A DNA stretch of 64,000 nt from CAZVYJ01 sp964631565. Its GTDB lineage: Bacteria; Planctomycetota; Phycisphaerae; SM23-33. Position numbers and translations under genes: made by a program. The notes under the pieces were generated by a model. It was not told the DNA's origin and made no database searches. It saw only the letters and a list, made by a program, of their open reading frames with translations. The stretch lies in assembly GCA_964631565.1 (NCBI GenBank), contig CAZVYJ010000013.1:1-64000 (forward strand). Reading direction: 5' to 3'. Below are positions 44,529 through 53,705 of this stretch, piece after piece (position 1 is the first letter of the stretch; every line of letters begins with the position of its first letter).

Positions 44529-44903
44529 ATGGGGAAAGGGTTTGAGGATCTGGAAGTATACAAGGAAGCACGAATACTGAGGCAGCGGGTCTTCAAATTA
44601 ACAACCCTGCTGCCGCAGGAAGAAAAACACAATTTATTTTCGCAGATGCGAAGAGCGGCTCTTTCGGTGACGAACTGCATTGCCGAGGGCCACGGAAGCA
44701 GAAGTTACAGGCACAACATCAGTTATTTGTACCGTTCTCGCGGGAGTATATGCGAGATTCAGGATGACTTGAATGCCTGTGAAGATGAAGGCTATTTCAA
44801 GGCGGAGCACTTGGATGACTTGCGAAAGCAAGCGGAGACTGTGGCGAAGTTAATAAATGGATATATTGCCTATCTTCGGGAAAGAGTAGGCAATGAGACA
44901 TAG
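44529..44903 (+). CDS. Four-helix-bundle protein, S23 / 23S rRNA intervening-sequence family
   Basis: 124 residues, AAGGA 8 bases upstream. Family pattern: GFEDLEVYKEAR at the start, then QMRRAALSVTNCIAEGHGSRS, YLYRSRGSICEIQDDLNACEDEGY and a final helix. These small all-helical proteins were first found in intervening sequences of 23S rRNA genes, and relatives (bAvd) work with diversity-generating reverse transcriptases as RNA-binding pentamers. No rRNA or reverse transcriptase is present here; instead the gene sits between etfB and etfA, flanked by inverted repeat arrays. AT content is higher than its neighbours. Function unknown. Confidence 0.9.
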   Translation: MGKGFEDLEVYKEARILRQRVFKLTTLLPQEEKHNLFSQMRRAALSVTNCIAEGHGSRSYRHNISYLYRSRGSICEIQDDLNACEDEGYFKAEHLDDLRKQAETVAKLINGYIAYLRERVGNET

Positions 44904-44933
44904 ATACAGCCTGTGGATTCAGGGCTTATAGGA

Positions 44934-44982
44934 AACCAGTTTTAACCAGTTAACTAGTGAACCAGTTAACCAGTTAACCAGG
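44934..44982 (+). repeat. Right 8-base repeat array of the IVS-like cassette
   Basis: Six imperfect units of CCAGTTAA (one expanded to CCAGTTTTAA, one CTAGTGAA), ending CCAGG. This is the inverse of the left array. The final AGG plus following AA (44980-44984) forms the SD of etfA 5 bases before its ATG, so the array boundary coincides with the translation signal. Confidence 0.9.
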
Positions 44983-44989
44983 AACAAAC

Positions 44990-46051
44990 ATGATAGAAGT
45001 GAACAGAAAAGGCGAAGTCTGGATTTTCGCGGAGCAGGAAGCGGGCAAGCTGTCCGACGTTCCGCTCGAACTGATGAGCAAAGGCGCGGAGCTCGCAGGC
45101 AAGCTGTCGGTGCCGCTGGCCGCCGTGCTGCCCGGCAAGGGCGTCAGGCCCCTGGCCGACAAGCTCATCGCCTACGGCGCGGACAAGGTTTATGTGATTG
45201 AAGACGAGAAGCTGGCCCATTATCAGGCCGCCGGCTACAGCAAGGTTATCTGCGACGCCATCGGGCAGTACAAGCCTCAGATATGCCTGTTCGGAGCGAC
45301 GGCGATAGGGCGCGACCTCGCTCCGACGGTCGCCAGCGCGATGAAGTGCGGGCTGACCGCAGACTGCACCGACCTGCAGATCGGCGACCATGTCGACGCC
45401 AAGACTCAAAAGGAATACAAGAACCTGCTGTACCAGATACGCCCGGCGTTCGGCGGCAACATCATCGCGACAATCGTGAACCCCGAGCGCTGGCCGCAGA
45501 TGGCGACCGTCCGCGAAGGCGTGATGCACATGCCCGAGCCGGACAAGAAGCGCAAGGGCGAGGTCATCTCCGTCAAGGCGTCGCTGGACGGCGTGACGCT
45601 TCCGCTGGAGATTATCGAGTCGCAGCGCCGCCAGAAGAAGGTCAACCTGAAGGCGGCCCGTATAATCGTGGCGGGCGGCGCCGGCGTCGGCAGCAGGGAC
45701 AACTTCAAGCTTATCTGGGACCTTGCCGGCGCGCTTGGAGCAGCTGTCGGCGGGTCGCGAGCGGCTGTCGACCTTGGTTTCGTGGATCATGACCATCAGG
45801 TCGGGCAGACAGGCACGACGGTTCGTCCGGCGCTTTACATCGCGTGCGGCATCAGCGGCGCGGTTCAGCACCGGGCCGGCATGCAGGAATCGGCGAAAAT
45901 CCTGGCCATCAACAACGACCCGGACGCGCCGATCTTCTCGGTCGCCCACTATGGCATCGTCGGCGACATGAACGACGTCATTCCCAAGATGATCAAGGCC
46001 ATTCGCGGCGGGGCGGACATCAAAGGCGCCGTCAAGACCGCAAAGCATTAA
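44990..46051 (+). CDS. etfA: Electron transfer flavoprotein, alpha subunit
   Basis: 353 residues. The N-terminal domain (FGATAIGRDLAPTVASAMKCGLTADCTDLQI) is followed by the FAD-binding C-terminal domain: VAGGAGVGSRDNFKLIWDLAGALGAAVGGSRAAVD split as usual, the GQTGTTVRPALYIACGISGAVQH motif, and AINNDPDAPIFSVAHYGIVGD. Full length and intact. Separated from etfB by the repeat-flanked cassette but still in the same direction and 15 bases before the acyl-CoA dehydrogenase gene. Confidence 0.96.
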   Translation: MIEVNRKGEVWIFAEQEAGKLSDVPLELMSKGAELAGKLSVPLAAVLPGKGVRPLADKLIAYGADKVYVIEDEKLAHYQAAGYSKVICDAIGQYKPQICLFGATAIGRDLAPTVASAMKCGLTADCTDLQIGDHVDAKTQKEYKNLLYQIRPAFGGNIIATIVNPERWPQMATVREGVMHMPEPDKKRKGEVISVKASLDGVTLPLEIIESQRRQKKVNLKAARIIVAGGAGVGSRDNFKLIWDLAGALGAAVGGSRAAVDLGFVDHDHQVGQTGTTVRPALYIACGISGAVQHRAGMQESAKILAINNDPDAPIFSVAHYGIVGDMNDVIPKMIKAIRGGADIKGAVKTAKH

Positions 46052-46066
46052 TAGAGGAATCAGGTA

Positions 46067-47812
46067 ATGGCAAATTTTTACAAAGATAACGAAGACATTC
46101 AGTTCCTCTTCAATCACATGGATATCGGCAGACTGGCCGGCATCATGGAAGAGGGCTTCAAGTACGCTTCCGAGTTCGACTTCGCGCCTGAGAATGCCGA
46201 AGACGCCGTCGACAACTACCGGCGTATCCTCACCACGCTCGGCGCCATCGCCGGCGACATCGTTGCGCCGACGGCCGAAAACACCGATCTGGTCGGCAAC
46301 AGGCTGAACGAGGACGGCTCGGTAACGCGGGCACAGGGCATCGAGATATCGCTGAAGGCGCTCGCCCAGGCCGACATGATGGGCTTCACGCTGCCTTATC
46401 GTTTCGGCGGGCTGAACTGCCCGAACCTCATCTATACCATGTCGAACGACATCATCAGCCGCGCCGATGCGTCGCTGATGAACATATACGGACTGCAGGG
46501 AATCGCCGAAACCATCAACGCCTTCGCCAGCGAGGAAATCAAGCAGCAGTACCTGCCCCCGATGGCCAGCGGCAAATGGACCGGCGCGATGGTCCTCACC
46601 GAGCCGGACGCAGGCAGCGACCTGCAGGCGGTCAAAACAATCGCCAGGCAGGACGAAAACGGCAACTGGTACGTGCACGGCGTCAAGCGGTTCATCACGA
46701 ACGGCTGCGGCGAGGTGCTGCTGGTGCTGGCCCGCACCGAGCTTGACATATCCGACGGCCGAGGCCTGAGCCTGCTGCTCGTCGAAAAGGGTCCGACGGT
46801 GAAAATCCGCCGACTCGAAAACAAGCTGGGCATCCACGGCAGCCCGACCTGCGAGATATTCTTCGACAATTCGCCCGCCAAGCTCATCGGCGAGCGACAG
46901 AGAGGTCTGATTACCTACGTCATGAGCCTGATGAACGGCGCCCGCGTGGGCATCGCAGCCCAGTCGCTGGGCATCGGCGAGTGCGCGTATCGCGTGGCCC
47001 GCGACTACGCCCACAGCCGCAAGCAGTTCGACACGGCCATTGAGAACTTCCCGGCCGTCCGCGAACTGCTGGTCCAGAGCAGCGTAGACCTGCAGGCCGC
47101 ACGCACGCTGACGTATTACGGCAGCTTCTGCGTGGACCTTGAAAACGGCGCGCTTCGCAAAATGGAGTTCGGCAACGTGACGGACGCCGAGGAGAAGAAG
47201 GCCCTCAAGCAGGATTCCCGCAAGTACGGCCGCATCAACAAACTGCTTACCCCGATGAGCAAGTACTACGCCTCGGAAATGTCCATGCGTGTCGCCAACA
47301 ACGCCATCGCGGTCCTGGGCGGCAGCGGGTACATGAAGGACTACCCCGTCGAGCGCAACCTGCGCGACTCGCGCATCACGACGATATACGAAGGCACCAG
47401 CCAGCTTCAGGTGGTTGCCGCCGTCGCGGGCATGACGTCGGGCACGGCGCAGGCGCTTATCGAAGAGCTTATCGACCGCAACTGGCCGGCCGACATCAAG
47501 CCGATGATCGAGCGGATTCGCGAGGGCCTTGGCCTGCTGGGAGAGTCCGTCGAATACATAAAGACGGCCACGGGCAACGGGTATAAGGACCTGTATGCAC
47601 GCAAGCTGGTCGATATAGGCATATACCTCATAGTTGCGGCCCTGTTCTGCGACCAGGCGACTGCGAGCGAGGCCAAGAAGGCCGTCGCGAAGTACTGGCT
47701 GAGCTGGCGCATGCCGGAAATCCGGATGCTCAAGGAGCAGATATGCTCCGGCGAGAACATGGTTGTCAACGAGTTCGAGACTCTCGCCGGCCCGCTGCCG
47801 GTTATCGAGTAA
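46067..47812 (+). CDS. Acyl-CoA dehydrogenase
   Basis: 581 residues, the long type with an N-terminal extension as in DmdC-like enzymes (starts FYKDNEDIQFLFNH). Core motifs: flavin-binding AMVLTEPDAGSDLQAV, FITNG, GARVGIAAQSLGIGECAYRVARDYA divided as usual, AVLGGSGYMKDYPVERNLRD, and the catalytic glutamate E442 in IYEGTSQLQ. It oxidises an acyl-CoA and reduces the ETF encoded upstream. Chain-length or branched-chain specificity cannot be told. A strong terminator follows. Confidence 0.93.
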   Translation: MANFYKDNEDIQFLFNHMDIGRLAGIMEEGFKYASEFDFAPENAEDAVDNYRRILTTLGAIAGDIVAPTAENTDLVGNRLNEDGSVTRAQGIEISLKALAQADMMGFTLPYRFGGLNCPNLIYTMSNDIISRADASLMNIYGLQGIAETINAFASEEIKQQYLPPMASGKWTGAMVLTEPDAGSDLQAVKTIARQDENGNWYVHGVKRFITNGCGEVLLVLARTELDISDGRGLSLLLVEKGPTVKIRRLENKLGIHGSPTCEIFFDNSPAKLIGERQRGLITYVMSLMNGARVGIAAQSLGIGECAYRVARDYAHSRKQFDTAIENFPAVRELLVQSSVDLQAARTLTYYGSFCVDLENGALRKMEFGNVTDAEEKKALKQDSRKYGRINKLLTPMSKYYASEMSMRVANNAIAVLGGSGYMKDYPVERNLRDSRITTIYEGTSQLQVVAAVAGMTSGTAQALIEELIDRNWPADIKPMIERIREGLGLLGESVEYIKTATGNGYKDLYARKLVDIGIYLIVAALFCDQATASEAKKAVAKYWLSWRMPEIRMLKEQICSGENMVVNEFETLAGPLPVIE

Positions 47813-47886
47813 AGTCTTGTGCTGGCCGCAGAGGTCGCTGAGGAACAACACAAGGGTTTATAATAAGAAAAAGAATAATCGCTAAT

Positions 47887-47918
47887 AAAGCCCCGCGTCG
47901 AAATGATGCGGGGCTTTT
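47887..47918 (+). terminator. Terminator of the etf-acyl-CoA dehydrogenase operon
   Basis: AAAGCCCCGC (47887-47896) pairs with GCGGGGCTTTT (47908-47918) around an 11-base loop, 75 bases after the stop codon. Ends in a T-run. Confidence 0.9.
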
Positions 47919-47995
47919 GGTTGATAAGGCGGGTTTCCAGGCGCCCGGCGATAACTTAAACTTTACGAACCTGGTTTGGAGCGGCGATATCGGCA

Positions 47996-49222
47996 ATGCC
48001 ATGGCTTGAAGACAGATTGTGTCCTCACGGCAGGTCGCACACCTGGCTGCGGGATATTTGCGGTATAGCGATAGTCATACTGCTGGCCGTGACGCTGCTT
48101 TCCGTCTGGGAAGGCAGTGACGCGGACCGCTACCTTAACGACATTCCCGGCCAGATGGCCTCGTCATGCACGCTGCTGGCGATGGGATTCCTGCTTGCGC
48201 TGCGCTGCGGTGCGATAGACCTGAGTGTCTGGACCGTCGCAGGCCTGGGCGGTATTATCGCCGCGCGGGCGATTAACGCCGGCATAAGCCCTTCCGCCGC
48301 CGTGGCGCTGGCGGGTGCGGCCGGACTTGCAATAGGGGCGTTCAACGGCGCCGTGGTCATAATGGCGAAAATTCCGAGCGCGGTGATTACACTGCTGGTC
48401 GCAATAGTAATTGCGTTCGTATCGCAGGCTGCCACTGACAGCCTGGAAGTAAAAGTCGCCGACGATACGTTTGACAGCTGGCGCATGAGCCAGAAGGTGC
48501 CGGTTAATGCCGACGGCGAACCGGTCGACGCCGACAAGGCCGTCGCCGTGCAGGTGGCCGCCGTTCCGCTGCAGGTTACGCGGATGCTCATCGTGGCCGG
48601 CTTTTACGCGGCGACGATGCTGGTGCTTCTGCTGCTTGACATGGTTTCGCACCGCGGCCTGCGGACAGACCGGCGACTGCCGCTGTTCGCAGCCATGTGC
48701 ATATCGGGCCTGCTTGCGGCGGTCGGCGGGACAATGTGGCTTATCGACTATTCCGCGGCGCCTGTTCCGACAAGAATAATCGGCGACATGCGGGTTATCG
48801 CGGCGGCCCTGCTCGCCGGCGGACTGCTTTTCGCGGGAAGAGGGCGAACCATGCTCGCCGGAATAAGTCTGCCGGCCGCCATGCTGATTGCGACCGTCTG
48901 GCAGCAGGATGTGTGGGCGATGGAGATACACGGCTACGCGTTCCAGATGCTTATACTGGCCGGCATGGTGATTGTGGCGCATATCGCCGTTATCGAACTG
49001 GCTGATCCGTCAGGGATTAAAAAGGCGCCCCGTATCGCGGCGGTGATTCTCTGTGTCACGGGTATTGCGGTGGTGGCGATGGCTGCTGCCGCAGCGAATG
49101 TCACGCGGCATGCGCTGTTTCATATAATCGGCTGCAGCGCATGGGCGGTGGGCGCGATGGTGCTGCTGGCGGTAAAAATTGTCGCCGGGCGGAGACTGAA
49201 ACTCCACCCGGCGGACAATTGA
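47996..49222 (+). CDS. Orphan ABC transporter permease, sugar (RbsC/BPD_transp_2) type
   Basis: 408 residues with 9-10 hydrophobic helices. The segment CGAIDLSVWTVAGLGGIIAARAINAGI and GLAIGAFNGAVVIMAKIPSAVITLLVAIVIAF (given here in part) correspond to the RbsC-like GGIDLSVG...GxxNGxxI...IPxFIxTL pattern. No ATPase or binding-protein gene is adjacent, and helices 5-6 are interrupted by a 40-residue polar insert. It could serve a complex encoded elsewhere or have diverged from transport. Confidence 0.7.
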   Translation: MPWLEDRLCPHGRSHTWLRDICGIAIVILLAVTLLSVWEGSDADRYLNDIPGQMASSCTLLAMGFLLALRCGAIDLSVWTVAGLGGIIAARAINAGISPSAAVALAGAAGLAIGAFNGAVVIMAKIPSAVITLLVAIVIAFVSQAATDSLEVKVADDTFDSWRMSQKVPVNADGEPVDADKAVAVQVAAVPLQVTRMLIVAGFYAATMLVLLLLDMVSHRGLRTDRRLPLFAAMCISGLLAAVGGTMWLIDYSAAPVPTRIIGDMRVIAAALLAGGLLFAGRGRTMLAGISLPAAMLIATVWQQDVWAMEIHGYAFQMLILAGMVIVAHIAVIELADPSGIKKAPRIAAVILCVTGIAVVAMAAAAANVTRHALFHIIGCSAWAVGAMVLLAVKIVAGRRLKLHPADN

Positions 49223-49236
49223 GAAATATTCGGGGT

Positions 49237-51597
49237 TTACTTTCCGACCGGCTCTTCTGTTTTTTCCGTGCCTTTGTTTTCCTGAGTGGTCGCGCCGCTC
49301 GCCGCATCGTCGGTTTTGTCTTCGGTTGTTTCTGACGAGTCGTCGTCCGAGACTTCCTTCGGCTTGATTTCCATTCCTGACGCGTAAAACGCGATATTTC
49401 GCATCAGTTTAAATGCCGAATCCCGCTCATAGCCATCAATTGTGTGGGCCGGGAATCCGACCAGGCCGGTCGTGATGTCTTCCGGACTGTAGATGACTAT
49501 CGGCATGTCCTTGCTGTTGAGAATCGCCTTCAGGCCGGGCGACCTGTTGCCTGCGCCCAGGCGGGCTTCAGTCTTGCTGCGATAACGGACATCCCTGATC
49601 ACCAGGCTCCGGTCGGCGTTCTTGAGCGTATAAATGTCCGATGTCATGGGCAGCGATCTTAGTGCACGCTTGCCGTAGATTTCTTCCAGAACGTTCTCGG
49701 CGGAAGTGGCGAAAGTGGTCGATCCGCCGGCTGCGTCGATGAACAGTATGCCGCCGTTGTCAGTGAACGTCTTCAGTGCCGCCTTTTCCTCTGCCGTGAG
49801 GTTCAGCTTGCCCGTGCCGGTCAGGATGGCGAGCTTGACCTTCGCGTTCGCCAGGTCCTTGACTATGTCCATCGGCGGGGCGACTTCCACCTTCAGGCCG
49901 TAGTCGCGGGCCATCATCATCGAGAATCGCAGGTACGCCAGCTTTTCCGGATCGTAGTTGCCGTTGAACTTCAGTCTGGCGGCTTTCAGCGTGCAGGTGG
50001 TCGCATACTCCTTTTCTTCCGGCCAGTGGCTCGTGCCTCGCGGGCGAAGATCGTTGATTTTATCCGTCACGTAGCGGGCGATGTTCGCCGCAGCCTGGAA
50101 CGAAAATTTCCTGGTGGCGGTTTTTTTCTGCTGCCAGTCGAGCGAAATATCCTCGTCGGTGTGAATCACCAGCGGGCGGACGCCGTTTGAGAGTATGCTG
50201 AATTTCGGCTTGCCGCCCAGCTTGAAATAAATGCTGTACAGCTCGTGATCCGGAGCTATGGGCACAAGCTCATATTCCGGGAACATTTTCTTGTAGGCCT
50301 CGCGGATGCCTTTCTCGAACTCCTTGCCCCTGCACTCGGTGCAGCTGACAATCGTACCGCCCTGGTAGACGAAAGTTCGGATTTTCTCTATGTCGGCATC
50401 GGTGAATGCCGGGGCCTTCGAGCCGGATATGAACAGCATCGGCGCGTCGTGCCATTCCGTCACCGGCACGCGAAGGTTGATAATCTGCCAGTTGACTTTC
50501 GTTTCGAACGTCCTGCTCACCCAGCTGGTGATCGAGGCCAGATTGCGTGGGCGGTTGTTCCAGTCGCCGGCGTATTCGAGCTTGTTGAAGAGAATCGCGT
50601 TTCTGCCTCGCGCGAGAAACAACAGCGCGAAGCATGTGTCCTGCAGATTGCCCCATGGTCCCTGCCACTGGCCGTTAGGCAGTTGGGCGCGGATGAGCTG
50701 GGTTGCACCCAGCTTGTACCAGTCGGCTGTGCCGAAGTACTTGTATCCGCTGGCCAGGCCGACACGCTCAATACCGTAGAGATAATAACCGTTGGGCGCG
50801 CCCTGGACGGAATTGGGGAAATTCCTGTCGAACCAGTCGAGGCCTTTCTTCACGCTGGCGAATTCGTTGTTGACGTTGCATTTGATGAATGCATCCGCAA
50901 GCAGGTTGTCGAGGCAGACGTACAGGCTCGCAACGCCAGCGGTCGTCATGGTGTAGGTGCTCGCCCCGCTGGGTCCGATATATTCCCACCCGCCGTCGGC
51001 ATTCTGGTTGTTGACCCAGTGCTTCATGACGATCTGCCAGTATTTTTCCGGCACTTCGATATTCGCCATCGCAGCCGCCCACACGCCGAGCAGGCCGTAC
51101 TGGCTGTTGGAATTATCGTAATCCTGGGCGCTCGGCACGTCGTATCGGTAGCCGCCCATTACCGTGCCTTCCCAGAGTTTCTGCGCGTCTTTGCGGAGAT
51201 ACTTCAGATAATTTTTGTCTTTCTCGCTGACGATCAGCCACACGTTGCATCGCAGGCCCAGGGCGTAAGTTTTGGTGCAATTCTGCTTGGCCAGCCAATC
51301 CAGGGTCTTCTTCATGCGTGGGTCCTGGGGGTTGACTCCGTTTTCAAGCAGGGCGTAAGCGGCCAGTGCGGTCGGGCCGTCAGGAAAATAAAAAGTCGGG
51401 TTGGCAGGCTCTCCATAAGCGGGCCATGTGCCCTGTGGAGAACACTGATCCCACAAGGCCTTGATGCCCTTGTCTATCGCAGCCTTGACAGCCTTGTCTG
51501 AAAACTCAACTGGGGCGGGGGCTTGTGCAAAAACCTGGCCGGCTCCCACAAGAATAAAACACGCAATCAGGCACACAGCTAAAACTTTTTTCGCCAT
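49237..51597 (-). CDS. Secreted alpha/alpha-toroid protein with DUF4159-like C-terminal region
   Basis: 786 residues. Signal peptide about 1-24 (AQA cleavage). Residues 30-350 resemble the squalene-cyclase/prenyltransferase-like toroid common in planctomycete secreted proteins: DGPTALAAYALLENGV, NNQNADGGWEYIG, TTAGVASLYVCLDNLL and NGQWQGPWGNLQDTCFALLFLARG. Residues 375-600 and 600-740 look like two flavodoxin-like DUF4159 segments (PMLFISGSKAPAFTDADIEKIRTFVYQGGTIV in part; KLAILTGTGKLNLTAEEKAALKTFTDNGGILFIDAAGG in part). The C-terminus is a Thr/Glu/Lys-rich tail. DUF4159 proteins often accompany moxR-DUF58 sets, which occur 8 kb away. Function unknown. Confidence 0.8.
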   Translation of the reverse strand: MAKKVLAVCLIACFILVGAGQVFAQAPAPVEFSDKAVKAAIDKGIKALWDQCSPQGTWPAYGEPANPTFYFPDGPTALAAYALLENGVNPQDPRMKKTLDWLAKQNCTKTYALGLRCNVWLIVSEKDKNYLKYLRKDAQKLWEGTVMGGYRYDVPSAQDYDNSNSQYGLLGVWAAAMANIEVPEKYWQIVMKHWVNNQNADGGWEYIGPSGASTYTMTTAGVASLYVCLDNLLADAFIKCNVNNEFASVKKGLDWFDRNFPNSVQGAPNGYYLYGIERVGLASGYKYFGTADWYKLGATQLIRAQLPNGQWQGPWGNLQDTCFALLFLARGRNAILFNKLEYAGDWNNRPRNLASITSWVSRTFETKVNWQIINLRVPVTEWHDAPMLFISGSKAPAFTDADIEKIRTFVYQGGTIVSCTECRGKEFEKGIREAYKKMFPEYELVPIAPDHELYSIYFKLGGKPKFSILSNGVRPLVIHTDEDISLDWQQKKTATRKFSFQAAANIARYVTDKINDLRPRGTSHWPEEKEYATTCTLKAARLKFNGNYDPEKLAYLRFSMMMARDYGLKVEVAPPMDIVKDLANAKVKLAILTGTGKLNLTAEEKAALKTFTDNGGILFIDAAGGSTTFATSAENVLEEIYGKRALRSLPMTSDIYTLKNADRSLVIRDVRYRSKTEARLGAGNRSPGLKAILNSKDMPIVIYSPEDITTGLVGFPAHTIDGYERDSAFKLMRNIAFYASGMEIKPKEVSDDDSSETTEDKTDDAASGATTQENKGTEKTEEPVGK

Positions 51598-51751
51598 TGC
51601 TGAATTCTCCAGCCATTTTTGTCCGGTAGAACTGGGAATCTTAACACATTACCTCTGTTTATGATAGACACATAATTGCGGATAAAGTTTGTATGCGTTG
51701 TCGGCCGACTTTCGCATAAACACTTGTCTGGCATGTACTTGGCGATGGCGA

Positions 51752-52871
51752 TCATTGCCTGGTCCGCTCCGCTGCACGATGGCGAAGGTATGCGTCCATA
51801 AAGTCCTGTATGTCCCCGTCAAGTATCTTGTCCGTGTGCGGACTTTTCAGGTCGGTCCGTTCATCGCGAACAAGCTGATAAGGGTATAACACATAAGAAC
51901 GTATCTGGTTTCCGAAAGCTATTTCACCTTTATCGCCGTAAAGTTTCGCCAGCTCGGCATCCCGTTTGGCCTGTTCGTGCTGATACAGTTTCGACGCGAG
52001 CATTTTCTGCGCCTCGGCGCGGTTTTTGTGCTGTGATCGTTCGTTCTGACACTGGACGACGATGTTCGTTGGAATGTGCGTCAGCCGCACCGCGCTGGAC
52101 GTTTTGTTGACGTGCTGGCCGCCCGCTCCGCTGGCGCGAAAGACGTCCTCACGCACGTCCTTGTCCCAGTCGATGCTTATTTCGACGTCTTCCAGCTCCG
52201 GCAGCACGTCCACCGAGGCGAAGCTCGTATGCCGGCGGTTCTGCGAGTCGAACGGGCTTATGCGCACCAGCCGGTGCACGCCTCGCTCGCATGACATGTA
52301 TCCGTAAGCGTAGGGTCCGGAAATATGCAGCGATACGGACCGTATGCCTGCCTCTTCGCCGGGTGTCCGGTCTATTTCGCGAACCTTGTAGCCGGCCCGC
52401 TCGAAATATCGCAGATACATGCGAAGGAGCATCTCCGCCCAGTCGCAGCTTTCTGTTCCGCCGGCGCCGGCGTGAATGGAGAAATAGCACGCACCGGCGT
52501 CGTGCGGGCCTGACAGCAGCGTGCTCAGCTCAAGTCGCCCAAGGTCCGCGGCGACTTTTCTCGCCTCGGCCGCCACTTCGGCCAGGTCGCTCTCGCCGCC
52601 GGATTCGCTCGCCAGCTCATACATAATCACGAGGTCGTCAATGCGGCTGATCAGTTGCGACGCCGGGGTGACTATCGCTTTGACGGCTTTCAGTTCGCCG
52701 ACGACTTTCTGGGCGGCCTCGGCATTGTTCCAAAAATCAGGCGAGGACATCCGCTGCTCCAGAGCAGCCATTTTTTCCTGGCATGCGGGCAGGTCAAAGA
52801 GAGTCCCGGATCGAAATTATCCGGGTGCGGAGGGATTCAATTGATTCTTTCAGACCTTCTGCTTCGATCAT
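51752..52871 (-). CDS. prfB: Peptide chain release factor 2, with programmed +1 frameshift
   Basis: 372 residues after frameshift. Frame 0 starts at ATG 52871 (AAGG upstream) and runs 25 codons to TGA at 52796-52794, in the context CTT TGA C. Shifting +1 at CTT reads GAC and continues to 51752. RF2 signatures: SPFDSQNRRHTSFASV (SPF tripeptide for UGA recognition) and GAGGQHVNKTSSAVRL (catalytic GGQ). RF2 thus autoregulates: low RF2 slows termination at the internal UGA and favours the shift. The SD-like element upstream of the slippery site is weak here (CGGGAC). The frame-1 part alone is open from 52771. Confidence 0.95.
52793..52799 (-). promoter_or_regulatory. prfB programmed frameshift site
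   Basis: Minus-strand CTTTGAC, identical to the conserved bacterial prfB slippery site (CTT codon, in-frame TGA, then C). Confidence 0.95.
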
Positions 52872-52961
52872 CCTTGGCTCTCCAGTCGGCCCATCATATC
52901 ACGACTGCCGGGGCGGGACAACCCGGAGGCAGGGCCGGAATGAAACACTTTGCAGGTAAAT

Positions 52962-53705
52962 TTACTCCTTCCGGGAAGGAGCGGTTTGCTTTTTCATCTT
53001 GTCGGTCTTTTTGTCGGGTGGCGCCCATACAAGCCTGACGTTTCGGACGATCAAGGCCTGCACGCATACCCCCGCCACAAACAGACCTGCCGCGATTCCA
53101 GCCGCCAGCCATACCTGATCCTGTATGTCGCCGTCTTTTGCCATGGCGAGAAGCTTTGCAAATTCGCCGCCGATAACAATCATCATGCCGGCGACTGCGG
53201 CGACCGCCGAACCGGCAATGGATGTTATCAGGATTATCATTATGCGGGGGAGCAGCAGGGCTATTCCACCGGCTGCCAGGCCCACCATGCCGCCGATAGC
53301 CCAAACGCCCACGGAGCCGCTGTTTTGCAGGACGGAATAAACCATTATCAGTGTGACGCTTGCCGCGACCATAAGGGCGAAACACACCCGGTACAGAAAC
53401 CACGTCGCCAGGCCGGCAAGCAGGGCCAGCACGGAACATGCCACCAGGTAGTCGATCCCTGTTATGATGCCGGCGCCGGCCTTCAGCTTCAGTACTATAT
53501 ACATTCCGCCGCACACGCCCGCTATCAGGCCGGTTACGACCATGCTTATTCGGAATATTCCGTAGCCTATCAGGCAGTTGGCCAGTCCCCATAGCATGAT
53601 GACGGCGAGAATGGCGGCCGGCATCGCCCAGACTATCCCCCAGAGCACCCGGATTATTTCCTGCTCCATGCCGTTCCCGGATTGCGAAACTATTTGTGCA
53701 ATCAT
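52962..53705 (-). CDS. Polytopic membrane protein, DUF4203/TM198-like
   Basis: About 247 residues from ATG 53705; the frame is open to 53843 but that extension would translate the upstream hairpin element. Seven hydrophobic segments fill residues 18-225 with short loops, and the C-terminus is basic. The compact seven-helix layout with many small residues resembles the TM7S3/TM198-like (DUF4203) family; function unknown. It lies 90 bases upstream of prfB on the same strand. Confidence 0.65.
   Translation of the reverse strand: MIAQIVSQSGNGMEQEIIRVLWGIVWAMPAAILAVIMLWGLANCLIGYGIFRISMVVTGLIAGVCGGMYIVLKLKAGAGIITGIDYLVACSVLALLAGLATWFLYRVCFALMVAASVTLIMVYSVLQNSGSVGVWAIGGMVGLAAGGIALLLPRIMIILITSIAGSAVAAVAGMMIVIGGEFAKLLAMAKDGDIQDQVWLAAGIAAGLFVAGVCVQALIVRNVRLVWAPPDKKTDKMKKQTAPSRKE

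Noticed and set aside
44529..44903. Diversity-generating retroelement (Avd-type accessory protein)
   Set aside because: The protein family is related to Avd, but there is no reverse transcriptase, template repeat or variable repeat nearby.
44966..47851. 961-residue open frame on the minus strand
   Set aside because: It lies exactly opposite etfA and the acyl-CoA dehydrogenase, is rich in His/Arg/Ala as expected from the reverse of GC-rich codons, and has no domain motifs.
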